Assembly: GCA_026120185.1 (NCBI GenBank)
Contig: JANUWF010001942.1
Coordinates: forward strand, 806,001 to 870,000
Source of the DNA: Voacanga thouarsii
Lineage: Eukaryota; Streptophyta; Magnoliopsida; Gentianales; Apocynaceae
DNA: 64,000 nt
Reading direction: 5' to 3'
Position 1 is the stretch's first letter. Every line of letters starts with the position of its first letter. The position numbers and the translations under genes are program-made. Below, piece by piece: positions 22,645 to 33,565 of the stretch. Under the pieces are notes generated by a model that worked only from the letters and a program-made list of their open reading frames with translations, made no database searches and was not told the DNA's origin.

Positions 22645-23610
22645 TTTATAGTGCAATTGTACACTTCTAGAGTAGTGATACACGCTAAAAACGTGGAAGC
22701 CTCTTGATTTTGAAGAACACTAGAGTTGGTCACCCAACTCCCTACCAAATTCATACACATAAATGAATTAAATGCAAATGCACTTAACCCAATGAGAATT
22801 GGTGAATCTAGCCTACTTCAAAACACCTAAATACCCTAATCTATCAAAGAATTAGAACAAAAAGATGGGATTTGAAGGTACCCAAAAACTCAACCTGTCA
22901 AGAACACTAGAGAAATACTAGCACCCAAGAATAAAGAAAAAGATTTAGATTATCCATTTGAAATTTAAAGACTTTGAATCGAAGGTGGGACTAAGCCTTT
23001 TGATTTGGTCTTGAATGGGAATCACCCCTTACACACTCTCCTCTAGAGAGAATTTGGTTTCTCTACCAAAATATTCTAATTCTCAAAAAAACTTCCATTA
23101 CAGGAGTAAAGAGGCATATATATAAAGATAACAAACTAAACCTAGCAATTGGAAGATGTAATCTCAACCATTCATCTCCTAAGTAAGTCTAAAATATACG
23201 TATTACAATTTAAAAGTCATGGAAATTAAATTAGAAATAAAATAAAACAAAACAAGAAAAATCAGCAAAGTAGGGCATTGCCCGAAGTGACCTGTCACCA
23301 AGTGTACTGGTGGACCTGGTCCAGGTGTGATTTGTAAACGGAACTATGTTGTTCCAGTGTGGACCTGGTGCCTAGTGTACTAGTGTACCTGGCACCAAGT
23401 GCGTTCTACCCTCCTCACACCTCGCTTTTTTTTATCAGTTCAGTCTTCTCTTGTGCTCATTTGGCCCTCTATATCAATTTTGTCCAAGCTTTGATCTTCT
23501 TCGCCCTTCTTTAATCCTCCATTGCTTAACAACCTTCTTTATACTTGGCTTGGAATCTTGAAATGCACCTTGAAGTCTTTTGAAAAGGAGCTTCACCTAT
23601 GGGGGCATGT
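22645..23610 (-). mobile_element. Probable 3' LTR of gypsy remnant H (minus strand)
   Basis: No ORF. It follows the pol end of H on the minus strand. It contains a GC-richer module (about 23280-23405: CCTGGTGCC, CACCAGT, GTGTACTGG repeats), a minus-strand TATA-like TATATATA at about 23117-23125, and then an A/T-rich transcribed-looking part. Ends could not be fixed; gypsy B abuts the right-hand side of its start. Confidence 0.5.
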
Positions 23611-23611
23611 G

Positions 23612-24977
23612 TTATGTTTTTGTCTTTCTTTCCCCTTCTTTAGATTGGTCTTTATGCCTGGGAGGATTCCTATCATTTCTCACTCCTTTGTGATGATTCG
23701 TCATCGAATTGTCACCAACATAAAAATTTAAACAAGGAATTTTAGATGAAGGCAAAAATATCATCTTTTGAACTTTACCATGCTTATTGTTTTCTCCTTT
23801 CACTACCCATATTTTTCTTCTCATTTTACCTCCACTCTCTTTTTTCTTCTCAACCCTTTATTTGACCTTCATTTCTTTTCCTTTTAAAGTTGAAGCGGTC
23901 ACTCTATTTTTATCTTGCTCACCTTTCCTCTCCTCAATTTGATTCCCAACCTCTTCTTTTGTTTTTCCCTCAACTTCTTTTCTTTCAATCTTTTTTCCCT
24001 CTTTCTTCTCTGTCTTTTTGTTTTCATTCTCCCTCAAAATATTTTGATCTTCCAAAACCTCACTAGGGGGTAATGGAGCTAAAGTGAACTTTTTTTCATC
24101 TTTCTTCAAGGTATAAGTGTTTTTCCTCCCTTGTGGACTATATCCCTATTAAATAACTAAGGTCTCCCCGACAAAATATGCCCAACATGCATTAGATAAA
24201 CATCACACAACACTTCATCATGGTATCCCCCCATGTCAAATTCAACCTTAGCTTTCTTGTTCACTTTCACTTCTCCATAATTGTTCAACCAATAAAGCTT
24301 ATAAGGGTGTTTCAAGGTTTCTAACTCTAATTCCTCCATCAATGTAGTACTAATTAAATTTTTACAACTTCCCCCATCAATAGGCACTCTATATGGTTTT
24401 TCCTTGATAAGATACCTTGAAAAGAAAATATTTTTCCTTTGCATCTCATCTCTTTCTTTACTCTCACTAGCATCCCCATGGCTTCTTGCTACTCCAATCA
24501 ATGGACAAATTAGTTCAATAGCCATTCCTCCTTTACTACACATTCCAAATCTCCAAGTTTCTCATTTCCCACACCCTTGATTGGTTAAGTAGAGGGTTGG
24601 AATGAATGGTTTACTTTGGGTTTACTCTCTTATATGGTTGTTTCTCAACATTCACATGTCTTCGTTTATCACCTCGTGCCCTATCAAATCTCCTATGTGT
24701 CAATTTGTAGGAATAAGTAGTTTTGGTGTGTCTATAGGTGGAACTTCTACTACCTTGCAACTTATCATTCCTCCATTGTGGCTTATTAGGACAATTGTAA
24801 AAGTAATGGCATTTTTCCTAACAATTAGAGCAATCATACTCCTTCTTGTTTTGCACTCTATTATTTAAATAATTTTTCAATCTACCGTTTGCTCTCTTTG
24901 GAGGTCCTCCCATAAGAAATCCATCATTCTCATAGTCTATGCGCTTATAGCTTCCCTTTTGACATCTACCATTTCTA
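23612..24977 (-). pseudogene. Gypsy remnant H: gag zinc knuckle, protease, linker, pol end
   Basis: Minus strand. A degenerate zinc knuckle (CSNC*..CHYFYNC) lies at about 24790-24840. A retropepsin-type protease (24543-24157) has an intact IDGGSCKNLIST motif, YKLYWLNNYGEVKV, and ends DEVLCDVYLMHVGHILSGRP, where the next Trp codon is a stop. A Glu/Lys-rich linker (24109-23858) matches that of gypsy B. Then a short segment (23824-23612) resembles the extreme end of pol. RT, RNase H and integrase are missing. Same lineage as B, opposite strand. Gag is cut at 24977 by a copia LTR piece. Confidence 0.78.
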
Positions 24978-26240
24978 TAGGTATGTGTGACTAGTTAGTT
25001 AAGATAGACTTGAACAAGATAATTTCTATACTGCATTGCCCCTTGTGGTTGTCTAAATGATCTAAATATTTAGGGCCCTGGGAAACATGACTTGGATGTT
25101 TGCTTTAGAGTAGCTCATTTGGAAAGCAGAAACAATCTAGGAAGTTGTGGATCTTTGGACTAGAAGCCTAAGGATGGTAGATGTCATTTAGAGAGGTGTT
25201 AGTACACTTCTTCCTCTCTAAATATACGGTGATGTATAGAGGGGTATTTTAGTCATTACACCTATAGGTCGGAGACTTTGTTAACATAGCATTATCCTTG
25301 GGGTCAATATTTTCTTATAGTAATATTAGGAAATATTTAAAATGCAAAATACAACTATTTATATGGCAAGGGTATTTTGGTCATTTTAGTAGCCAAGATG
25401 GTGTGTTTTTTGGTCTCCAGTATAGACCATGAGTCCTAATTAAATGCAGGCTAAGAAGTTGGTCTTAAATTAAATTAAATAGAATTTATTTTATTTAAGT
25501 AAACTGATTTAATTATTGGGCTAGAATAAAATAAAGGCTCGTGGAGAGAGAGAATTAATTAAATTATTTTGGTGGGTTAATTAATTATTTAGGGCTTTGG
25601 CCCAGTTTAAATAATTAAAGATTAACCTGGGACTAAACTAATATAGGCTTATTAATTAGACCAGTTTATTTGGGCTGGGAAATTAATTATTAATTGGGCC
25701 ATTTACTTAGTTGTAATTAGAATAATTAATTTAGTCCAAAAGGATAAACTAAGAGTCCAATGGGCTAGTCTAGTTTAACCTAGGGTTTTATTTAGGTTAA
25801 ACATGAGAATAGAAAACAACGTTATTTTCCCTGCTTTTTCTCTGTGAAAAAAAAGACGCCTCTTTCACTCTCTCTCCAAGAAAGTTCCTTAGCCCTATAA
25901 GTTGTTCACCAAACAGGATTAGGCATGCCATATACTGGAAGATCGAGGGTTTGGCATTCACCTATATACAAAGACGGAGTAGAAGGCTTGCAGGAATCGC
26001 ATCAGAGATTTCCACCAGCACACCTACCTCGGTACCACACATTTCGGTCCAGCCAACTTTGAGAACAAGGAAAAAATGTTAGAAAATTTTCCCCTTGGAA
26101 TCTGAACAGAGTGCAACGGGCGCCGACTAGGGCTGCCGAAGCCGGCGCCAGCTCTGTTCGAGAGTTCCTCTATTCTTCAATTTTTCCAGTTTTTCAGTTT
26201 TTGCTTCCGCTGCGTGCTCTGTGTTTTCTCTTTTCTAGGC
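24978..26240 (+). mobile_element. 5'-truncated LTR of the copia E family
   Basis: From GTATGTGTGACTAGTTAG it aligns collinearly with the E LTR from about 42972 onward (CTAGGGCCCTGGGAAACATGAC, AGCCTAAGGATGGTAGATGTC, TTTTGGTCATTTTAGTAGCCAAG anchors), so roughly the first 540 bp of the LTR are missing. The right third is strongly diverged, ending near TGCGTGCTCTGTGTTTTCTC. No primer site follows. It carries a GC-rich module at 26116-26152 (GGGCGCCGACTAGG, GCCGGCGCCAGC). Confidence 0.72.
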
Positions 26241-26835
26241 CATCATATTTATGGTTATGGTTTGAGAATGTGGATTGTGCAGACTTGGGAGACTTAATGG
26301 AGACTATGTTGAGACTTTGTTGATATAAACTAAGGAAATTGAAGTATGGGTATGAGTTTATTATGTATTCTAACTGATTGAGACTGAGTTGGATGATATA
26401 CTCTGACTATGGGAGTGATACGCATTTTTGCTAAAATAATTACGTAATAAGGGTACTTGAGTAGACATTCACGAATTATTTTGTTCCACAGTAAAATCCT
26501 TGTGTTAAATCTCCTTGAGAAAAATAAGTTTTGTCAAATTCCAGAAAAATAATTGATCTTTACTCTTGGGAATTTTTTACCCTGCACATACATAGGGGGA
26601 GTTTTGGACTCGCATTTTCTCAATCTAAAATATCAGTGCAAAACTGATTTTTTAAACGACTATCCTTTTCCTTATTTTAACCTATTTTGGATGCACGTTT
26701 TTGGAAGTCAAAAACCTTGAAATCCAGTCGTATTTTTAAACGTACTTCATAGCTAGCATCTTTCTAACTACTGTTGATATGTGCACATACATAAGAGGAG
26801 TATTGCTTTTATGATCTATCCTCTACACCTCCTAA

Positions 26836-26880
<45 letters not shown>

Positions 26881-27147
26881 GACTACTATTTTGCTATTTT
26901 CTTGAGAAATAGTCCTTTTTATGGAAGGAAAGAGGATAGGGAAGTTGGTTGAGCCATAGGCTTATTGAGCCTTGTTTAAGAGACTATGCTTGAATTCTCT
27001 TATCTTAATCTTATAAGAACTCTTTGAGTCCTATAATGAGAGAATGCACTTCAGTTAAAAATATTCTTACTTCTCTCCATCTAAAATGTCCATACTATAT
27101 ATATCATTATTTTCATGTTACAATCCCATCAAGTTTGTCGTCACTCA
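26241..27147 (+). other. 3' internal region of SIRE-like element S
   Basis: No gene recognised. Two similar purine motifs occur, GCACATACATAGGGGGAGTTT (26584) and GCACATACATAAGAGGAGTAT (26781), plus a (TA)n run at 26838-26876. Spaced GGGGGAG-type motifs before the 3' LTR are common in SIRE/Maximus copia elements. The left boundary with the LTR piece at 26240 is approximate. Confidence 0.45.
26838..26876. repeat. (TA)n microsatellite
   Basis: About 19 TA units, in the 3' internal region of element S. Confidence 0.95.
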
Positions 27148-27160
27148 AAAAGAGGGAGAT
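27148..27160 (+). other. Polypurine tract of element S
   Basis: AAAAAGAGGGAGAT directly before TGTTATCCC; the standard plus-strand primer position and typical of SIRE-type copia elements. Confidence 0.8.
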
Positions 27161-27616
27161 TGTTATCCCTAAGAGCATTCTCCTGTGTTTTGACTTATGA
27201 CAAACATTGATTATGACTAACTTATGTGATTTATATGTGATAGGACATGCTTGACTTCAATTTTTTCAAAGGCATGCAAATAAGTTTGCTAAGCAACTAT
27301 TGAGTAATGGAATCCAAGTCAAGTATAACTTCAACTCAAGAGCTTACAAATTGTGAAGTCTTTGTACAAGAACTATAGATTAGGAATTGTTGTTAAAGTA
27401 TTTCTTGTAAATTCCTATGTCTTTTTACCTTATGATCAATTTATTTTTAAATTGAAGTACACAAATACAATGATTTTAAAGAATATGTTTTCAGATGTTT
27501 GGATTGACTAGTTTAGATGGACCTCTGAATCCAAAACTCAATCCAATAATCTGTAGCATTTTTCAAAATGTTTATACTTAAAAAAGTGATATTTTGAACT
27601 CACATTTTGGATGGAC

Positions 27617-29338
27617 TGTTAGGTATCTCAAGCTCATATCTTATACGGCGCAGCGGAAAATAAGACGAGATACCCTTCCAGGACCCATCTATGTGTGGAA
27701 AACAAGACATAAAGAGAGTATAGGTAACAACTTTTTACCTTTGAGTGATCGTCTGCAGAACAAAATTTTCTTCTTCAAATCGAGGCGCGATCCAGCAATC
27801 CTCATGTGCAAATTCCACGAGAGTTGGACGTCTAACCACTATAATCACAGTGTGTGATTATCACTAACAGTAATCCATAGAAAGGAATACTTAAGCACCA
27901 AACTTTCCTGTGCTAGCAGAAACAATATAGCGGTTAGGGTTCTTTGATCAAGATCAAATTGAGAGAGATAGAGAGAAGAGAGAATGTTCGTGGCCGTTGT
28001 TTTGTGTGTTGTTCAACTAGGGTTTTTCGTGTGTTACATATACAATATATTAAACGAAATTTCCCTCCCAAAACTAAGAATTCTAATCCTATTAGAATTC
28101 TTTAATTGAAATTGGAAACATCATGTTCTCACAATTACAACTTGGACCACAAATTATAACTAATTATAATTTGTCGACAATAACTTCTCTTTCTCTCAAT
28201 CAACCCCACTATGTTATCAAATAACATCTTGAGTATATAATCCTCTATTGTGTATGACCTATTAGGTTTCCCAGTCAATTAGTAGTGAACATGAATTAAT
28301 CCAAACGTCTTTGAGATTAATAATCCATAATTAATTAGAATTAATCATATTAATTCTAATCAGGATTGGTTTATTAATTCATCAATTAATAAACCCATAT
28401 TCTTAGATCATGAGCGGTATCTAGCAACACATCATAACCACCCAAGAGTCCAAGAAGTCAAGTGGCTTGACATGAACCCTTCAATAACAAACTTTAGTGC
28501 ACTTAACTCCTTTTACCATACAATATCTCATTCGATTTGGAGTATGGAATTAGTGCCAACTTCCTCCAGAAATAATTCTGGGCCGAATACAATAGTTCTT
28601 GTACCAGGAACCCACTACTCTAGATGTGTATCAATGGGAACTATTTCCAATACACAATTGCCTTGGCCAAGGACTTTCGAGTAGTAATTCCTACAAGTGG
28701 CCGTGAGATATTCGCCCCTACTATTAGGAGTGGTGAATCTTTTATTGACCCTCTCAATTACTTTCGTTTACCTCACAATATACCTAATATCCATCCCATA
28801 GGTGGCCCTCGATCGAGCTCCGGAGATTGGAATTAAAGTACAAAGCTCAACAAACAAAGTACCTTGGAGATCTCAAGTCTAAGGATACTTGCACGTTTGC
28901 TATATTGAGATTATATCACTGGCACTAAATGGTTATCCATGTGATTATCTCAAAGTTAGGTCATCCAATGAACTTGTTCCATTAACAAGCACCCATGTGT
29001 TAACTTTAAGTATCTCAATACTCATGGTTATGAGAACCACCTCCTGATCAAATTAGGAAGTCTAACACATGCTAGTCCTGACGCATTAATGATGTCATAT
29101 CTCATTAATACTATGACTAGGGACTATTTAAGTACTAACATCATCCAGTATAGTAGGAATCTCATATCATGATCTTTATCATGATTTCCTTAACACAGTG
29201 TTGTACTAGGGACTTTACCGAACAGTTATATCAGTTAAAGTAAATAAAAGAAACTGTAAGATAAATAATGCATTTTTTAAAAATAAAATGTGTCATATAC
29301 AATGTACAAGTAGTTGCCTCTAGGGCACAACAGTAATA
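27617..29338 (-). repeat. 3' LTR of copia D
   Basis: 1722 bp; plus-strand ends TGTTAGGTATC and CAACAGTAATA (the minus-strand start TGTTAGTGTTG has decayed). It is about 50 bp longer than the 5' LTR because the latter lost a segment corresponding to about 27848-27905. Confidence 0.9.
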
Positions 29339-29350
29339 AACTCCCACTTA
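29339..29350 (-). other. Polypurine tract of copia D
   Basis: Minus-strand TAAGTGGGAGTT directly upstream of the 3' LTR; primes plus-strand synthesis. Confidence 0.8.
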
Positions 29351-29352
29351 CA

Positions 29353-29955
29353 TTAAAGCCAATCATTCATGTATCTAATACCGAATGACTCAACATGACA
29401 ATTATGTTTCTTTTGGCATAGTGCTTTCGTAAGTGAGTCAGTTATGTTCTTATCCGTGAGAACTCTCTCTATCTTTATTTCCTTTGCTGCTTCAGAAGCG
29501 GCTATGTACTCAGCTTCTGTCGTAGAGTTGGTAATAGTTTCTTGTTTGGAACTTTTCCAACTTATTGCCCCTTCACACAACGTAAACACATAGCTGGATT
29601 GAGATTTGAAATCATCTTTGTCAAATTAAAAACTGGCATCAGTATACTCATTTATTTTCAAATCACCTTCTCCATATACTAAAAACATATCCTTAGTCCT
29701 TCGTAAGTATTTAAAAATGTTCTTTATAGCCGCCTAATGACCCTCACCAGGGTCAGATTGGTATTTGCTTGTCAAACTGAGAGCATAAGATACATCGGGC
29801 CTAGTATATATCGTAGCATACATGATAGATCTAACTGCCGAGACATATGGAATCTTACTCATGTGATCCCTTTCAACTTGTGTCTTGGGAGACATAGATT
29901 TTAAAAGGCTTACACCATGTGACATGGGTAAGAATCCCTTTTTGGATTGATCCAT
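29353..29955 (-). pseudogene. Copia D RT end and RNase H
   Basis: 29955-29734 encodes the end of RT (YVSAVRSIMYATIYTRPDVSY, SKYQSDPGEGH). After a broken stretch, 29589-29353 encodes the RNase H core AISWKSSKQETITNSTTEAEYIAASEAAKE, given here only as the family signature, and the element's C-terminal FGIRYMNDWL. RNase H removes the RNA strand during reverse transcription. The middle of the domain is shortened: the conserved D-containing stretch with YCDN is missing between KEIKIERV and LTDKNITDSL. Confidence 0.85.
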
Positions 29956-30809
29956 GCTAACCTCTTTAGCACTTTATCTATATATGTAAACTGTGAAAGA
30001 CCAAGCGATCTTTTAGATCTATCTCTATAGATCCTTATTCCAAGAATATGGGTTGCTTCTCTAAGGTTTTTCATGGAGAATTGTTTGGACAACCAAAATT
30101 TAATCGTTTGCAAGACAGGTATATCATTTCCTATTAGCAATATGTCATCTACATAAAGAAATAAGAAAACGATTGCACTCCTACTAACCTTCTTGTATAC
30201 AAAAGGCTCATCCATATTTTGAATGAAACCAAACTTTTTGATTGTTTTATCAAAACGGATATTCCAACTCCTAGAAGCTTACTTAAGCCCATAAGTAGAC
30301 CTTTGTAGCTTACACACATTTGTGCCATCACTGGATGTGAAACCCTAAGGTTGTGTCATATACACTTCCTCAATCAGATTTCCATTTAGGAAAGCTGTAT
30401 TCATATCCATTTGTCAAAACTCATAATCATGATGAGCAACAATGGCTAGGAGTATCCTGATGGATTCAACATGGCTACTGGCGAGAAGGTTTTATCATAG
30501 TCAATACCATGTTGTTGACGATAACCCTTCGCCACTAGTCGTGTTTTATAGGTAACTAAGTTACCATCCATGTTTGTTTTTTTTCTTAAAAACCCACTTG
30601 CACCTAATAGGTTTAATTCCTTTGGGTGGATCAACCAAAGTCCATACTTGGTTGTCGTACACGGAATCTATCTCTGACTTCATGGCCTCAAGCCATTTGC
30701 CAGATTCTGAACTGTTCAGAACATCTTTGTAGGTAGTAGGCTCATCTTCAACTATGAGCAATACGTCATTGTGTTCACTGATGAGAAATCCATATATCTC
30801 AAGTGCCAC
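29910..30809 (-). pseudogene. Copia D reverse transcriptase
   Basis: Minus strand in three frames: 30809-30561 (SGKWLEAMKSEIDSVYDNQVWTLVDPPKGI, CKWVFKKK), 30634-30446 (TYKTRLVAKGYRQQHGIDYD, TFSPVAM) and 30331-29910 (the VYKKVSRS segment, FLFLYVDDILLIGND with an intact YVDD at 30155-30144, FSMKNLREATHILGIRIYRDR). At least three frameshifts and several stops break it. RT copies element RNA into DNA in the cytoplasmic particle. Confidence 0.9.
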
Positions 30810-32205
30810 ACGTATCCTACTAGATCTACGAGGTTCTTGTGTACTAGAAGGTTCATCTATTCTCTCAATAGATGTGGGGTCAGATCCTCCTTTATTTGAT
30901 CTTCATGAACTTCACTAAGTTCAATCTTACTCCCATGTCCCCTTTGAGCTTGTGCTCTTTCTCTAAGAAGATGACATGCTTTGAAACAAACAATTTATTT
31001 TCAGAGGGTAAATACAAGTAATATCCGAAAGATGATTTCAGATATTCCACAAATAAACATTTGTCAGACTTACTATCAAGTTTGTCTAACTGTGGCCTTT
31101 TAACAAAGGCAGGACAACCCCATACTCACAAGTGAGATAACTTTGGTCTTTTATCAAAGAACATCTCAAATGGGATAGTATCAACCGATTTTGTCGGAAC
31201 TCTGTTTAGTATATAAACAGAAGTTTCTAGTGCATACCCTCAAAACGATTTTGGTAGGTCTGCAGAAGCCATCATGGTTCGTACCATATCCAAAAGGGTT
31301 CAATTCCTTCTCTCAGATACACCGTTATACTGAGGTGTATGTAGTGGAGTTCATTGAGATAATATCCCATTATCTCTAAGATAACTCAGAAACTCTTGGC
31401 TTAAGTATTCTCCTCCTCGATCAGATCTTAGAGTCTTTATACTTTTACCAAGTTATTTCTCTATTTCATTCTTGAAGTCTTTGAACCTTTCAAAGACCCC
31501 AGATTTGTATTTTATTAAATACAAATACCCGTATCGTGAGAAGTCATCGATAAAGGTTATGAAATAGTTGTAACCTCCTCTTACTTATATTGACATTGGG
31601 CCACATACATCAAAATGTATGAGTTCTAATAACTCCTTGACCCGTTCTTCTTTTCCTGGAAAAGGAGTTTTAGTCATTTTACCTAGTAAACAAGATTCGC
31701 ATGTGTCATATGATTCATAATCAAATGACCCTAAGTCACCAAGCTTGTGTAACTTAGAAACACGATTTTCGTTTACATGGCCCAAACGACAATACCTTAA
31801 GTAAGAGGTGATAGAGTTATCAATTTTAGGTTTTTTATTGTTTATATTGAGAACTAGATTATCCAAGTCTAGAACATATAAACCATTAATCAAAGTTGCT
31901 GAACCATAGTGAATATCATTCAAAGAAAAAGAACAATATTTATTCTTAAATATTAAATGAAATCCACATAAATCTAAACCCATAATTGAGATAATGTTTT
32001 TCATTAAAACTGGTACATAATAACAATTTTGTAGTTCTAGAATTAATCCCAAATGCAGGTTCAGCTCGTATGTCCCCATAACAAATGCAGCAACCTTTGC
32101 CCTATTTACAGTACGTAGGTCCACATTGCTTTTATCTAGCCTTCTACTACTTTTTAGCACTTGCAAGTTATTGCACAAATAAGATCCACATCCGGTATCT
32201 AATAC
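30810..32205 (-). pseudogene. Copia D protease and integrase
   Basis: A protease core VLDTGCGSYLC lies at about 32195 just after a stop. The GAG-pre-integrase zinc region LGHVNENRVSKLHKLG and CESCLLGKMTKTPFPG lies at about 31790-31640, and the integrase start ELIHFDVCGPMS (first catalytic Asp) ends the open frame at 31585. The rest of the catalytic core down to about 30850 is recognisable only in pieces on the minus strand (a TAYSLNRVPTKS-like stretch near 31200) and is heavily broken. Integrase would insert the cDNA into the genome. Confidence 0.82.
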
Positions 32206-33089
32206 CTATATCTCATTTCTAAAAGCAGTATTTATCTCAATCATAAACATACCCAGAGTAGAAGTAGAAGTGCTTGTAAGCTTCTCCTTCTGCTTCTTGT
32301 CCTTAATGGTCTCCAAGTAGGCTTTGCAGTTGCACCTCCAGTGGCTCATCTTCCACAATAATGGCATGGGCCCTTGGTAGTTGTGTCCTTCTTGTTCACA
32401 CCACATTTGGGCTTCATGGGAGCCTTCTTCTTCTTCTTTTGAACTTTCTTCTTAGAAAAGGAAGATTCTGCCATTAAAACTGCATTGGAATCTTTCTTCA
32501 TGGAGGACTCCACAGTTTTGAGAAGATTGATCAACTCAGGAATGGTGGACTCAATCTTGTTCATCTGATAGTTAATCACAAATTGTGAGAAACTATTAGG
32601 CAAAGACTGTAGAATTAAGTCAACACTTAAGTCATGATGTATTGCAAACCCGAGAGATCCAAGCTTCTCTATCAAGTCCAGTATCTTCAGCCTATGAGTG
32701 GCCACAGAAGAACCCCCTGCCATTTTGCAATGGAATAGTTGCTTCGAGATCTTATATCTCTTAGTTCTGATTTGGGCATCAAACAGCTCTCGAAGATGTA
32801 AAATGATCGATTGAGCATCCATATGCTCGTGTTGTTTTTGCAACTTAGGAGTCATGGATGCCAGCATAATACATGATGCTGTATCACTATCCTCCTTGTG
32901 CCTCTTGTGCACAGCATGCTCATCAACATGAGCATCTTGGGCTAGTGGTGGTGGAATAGGAGCATCTAGCACGTAGAACAACTTTTCCGATTTGAGATCA
33001 ATTCTCAAATTTCTATACCAGTCGAGATAGTTTGATTCGGTTAACTTGTTGGTTTCCAAGATGCTACATAAGTTTAGGTTTGTTGACAT
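32206..33089 (-). pseudogene. Copia D gag
   Basis: ATG at 33089 on the minus strand; 247 codons open to 32346 and, after a frameshift near 32350-32400, on to 32206. It shows the copia gag pattern: a YLDWYRNLRI segment near residue 20, YMLA-like SCIMLASM, LRELF, RYKISKQLFHCKMAGGSSV, LPNSFSQFVINYQMNK, a Lys-rich stretch (KKVQKKKKKAPM), and a CX2CX4HX4C zinc knuckle beginning CHYCGR whose second half lies in the shifted frame. This is the longest intact gag of the A1/D family in the window. Confidence 0.92.
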
Positions 33090-33565
33090 GATGCAAGTGA
33101 CCTAGATATAAAGATAGAGAGCATTAACTACTTGTATATGCACATGATATGCAAATAATTAGGACTTTAATTAAGCGCATTTTTACTCCACTATTTTATT
33201 CAAACCAATAGCCCCCACTACTGATTCGGGAAAGTCCGTTGGAAGCTTTCCTAGTGGACCAATATCCAAATTCCTCAAGAATAACCTTGGGTTTACCCAA
33301 CAAGCCACCATTGAGTTCATTGGTAGGTATCTAATACCAATTACATTGTATGTAACTACCGGATCATTGGCTGATTAACAGCTTTTAATAATAAAGCCTT
33401 TTGGGCTATCCCAACTTTTCCTCTAAATTTCTTTATGCTTGAGTTTGCCCAACCGGGATAAAGAATTTAGTTAAACCCGACCCATTAAGTAGAAATTTAA
33501 TTCGAAAGGAATTTAATTCCATAACTTGAACATGCCTAATGTCAAGTAGGCTTAGGTTTGCCTAC
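33090..33565 (-). other. Shortened leader of copia D, no primer-binding site
   Basis: Collinear with 726-1185 of A1 (CCAATAGCCCCCACTA, AGCTTTCCTAGTGGA, CATGCCTAATGTCAAG anchors). Homology ends at GTTTGCC (33562) and the LTR starts three bases later. No sequence like TGGTATCAGAGC occurs on either strand here. Confidence 0.85.

Noticed and set aside
28472..28836. Open frames of 70 codons on the plus strand in the D LTRs, also present at 34369-34581
   Set aside because: They are antisense to the element and lie in LTRs that were identical at insertion, so shared openness is not evidence of selection; the A1 and solo-LTR copies do not keep them.
31191..31379. Plus-strand ORF of 62 codons
   Set aside because: It is the antisense shadow of the D integrase region.
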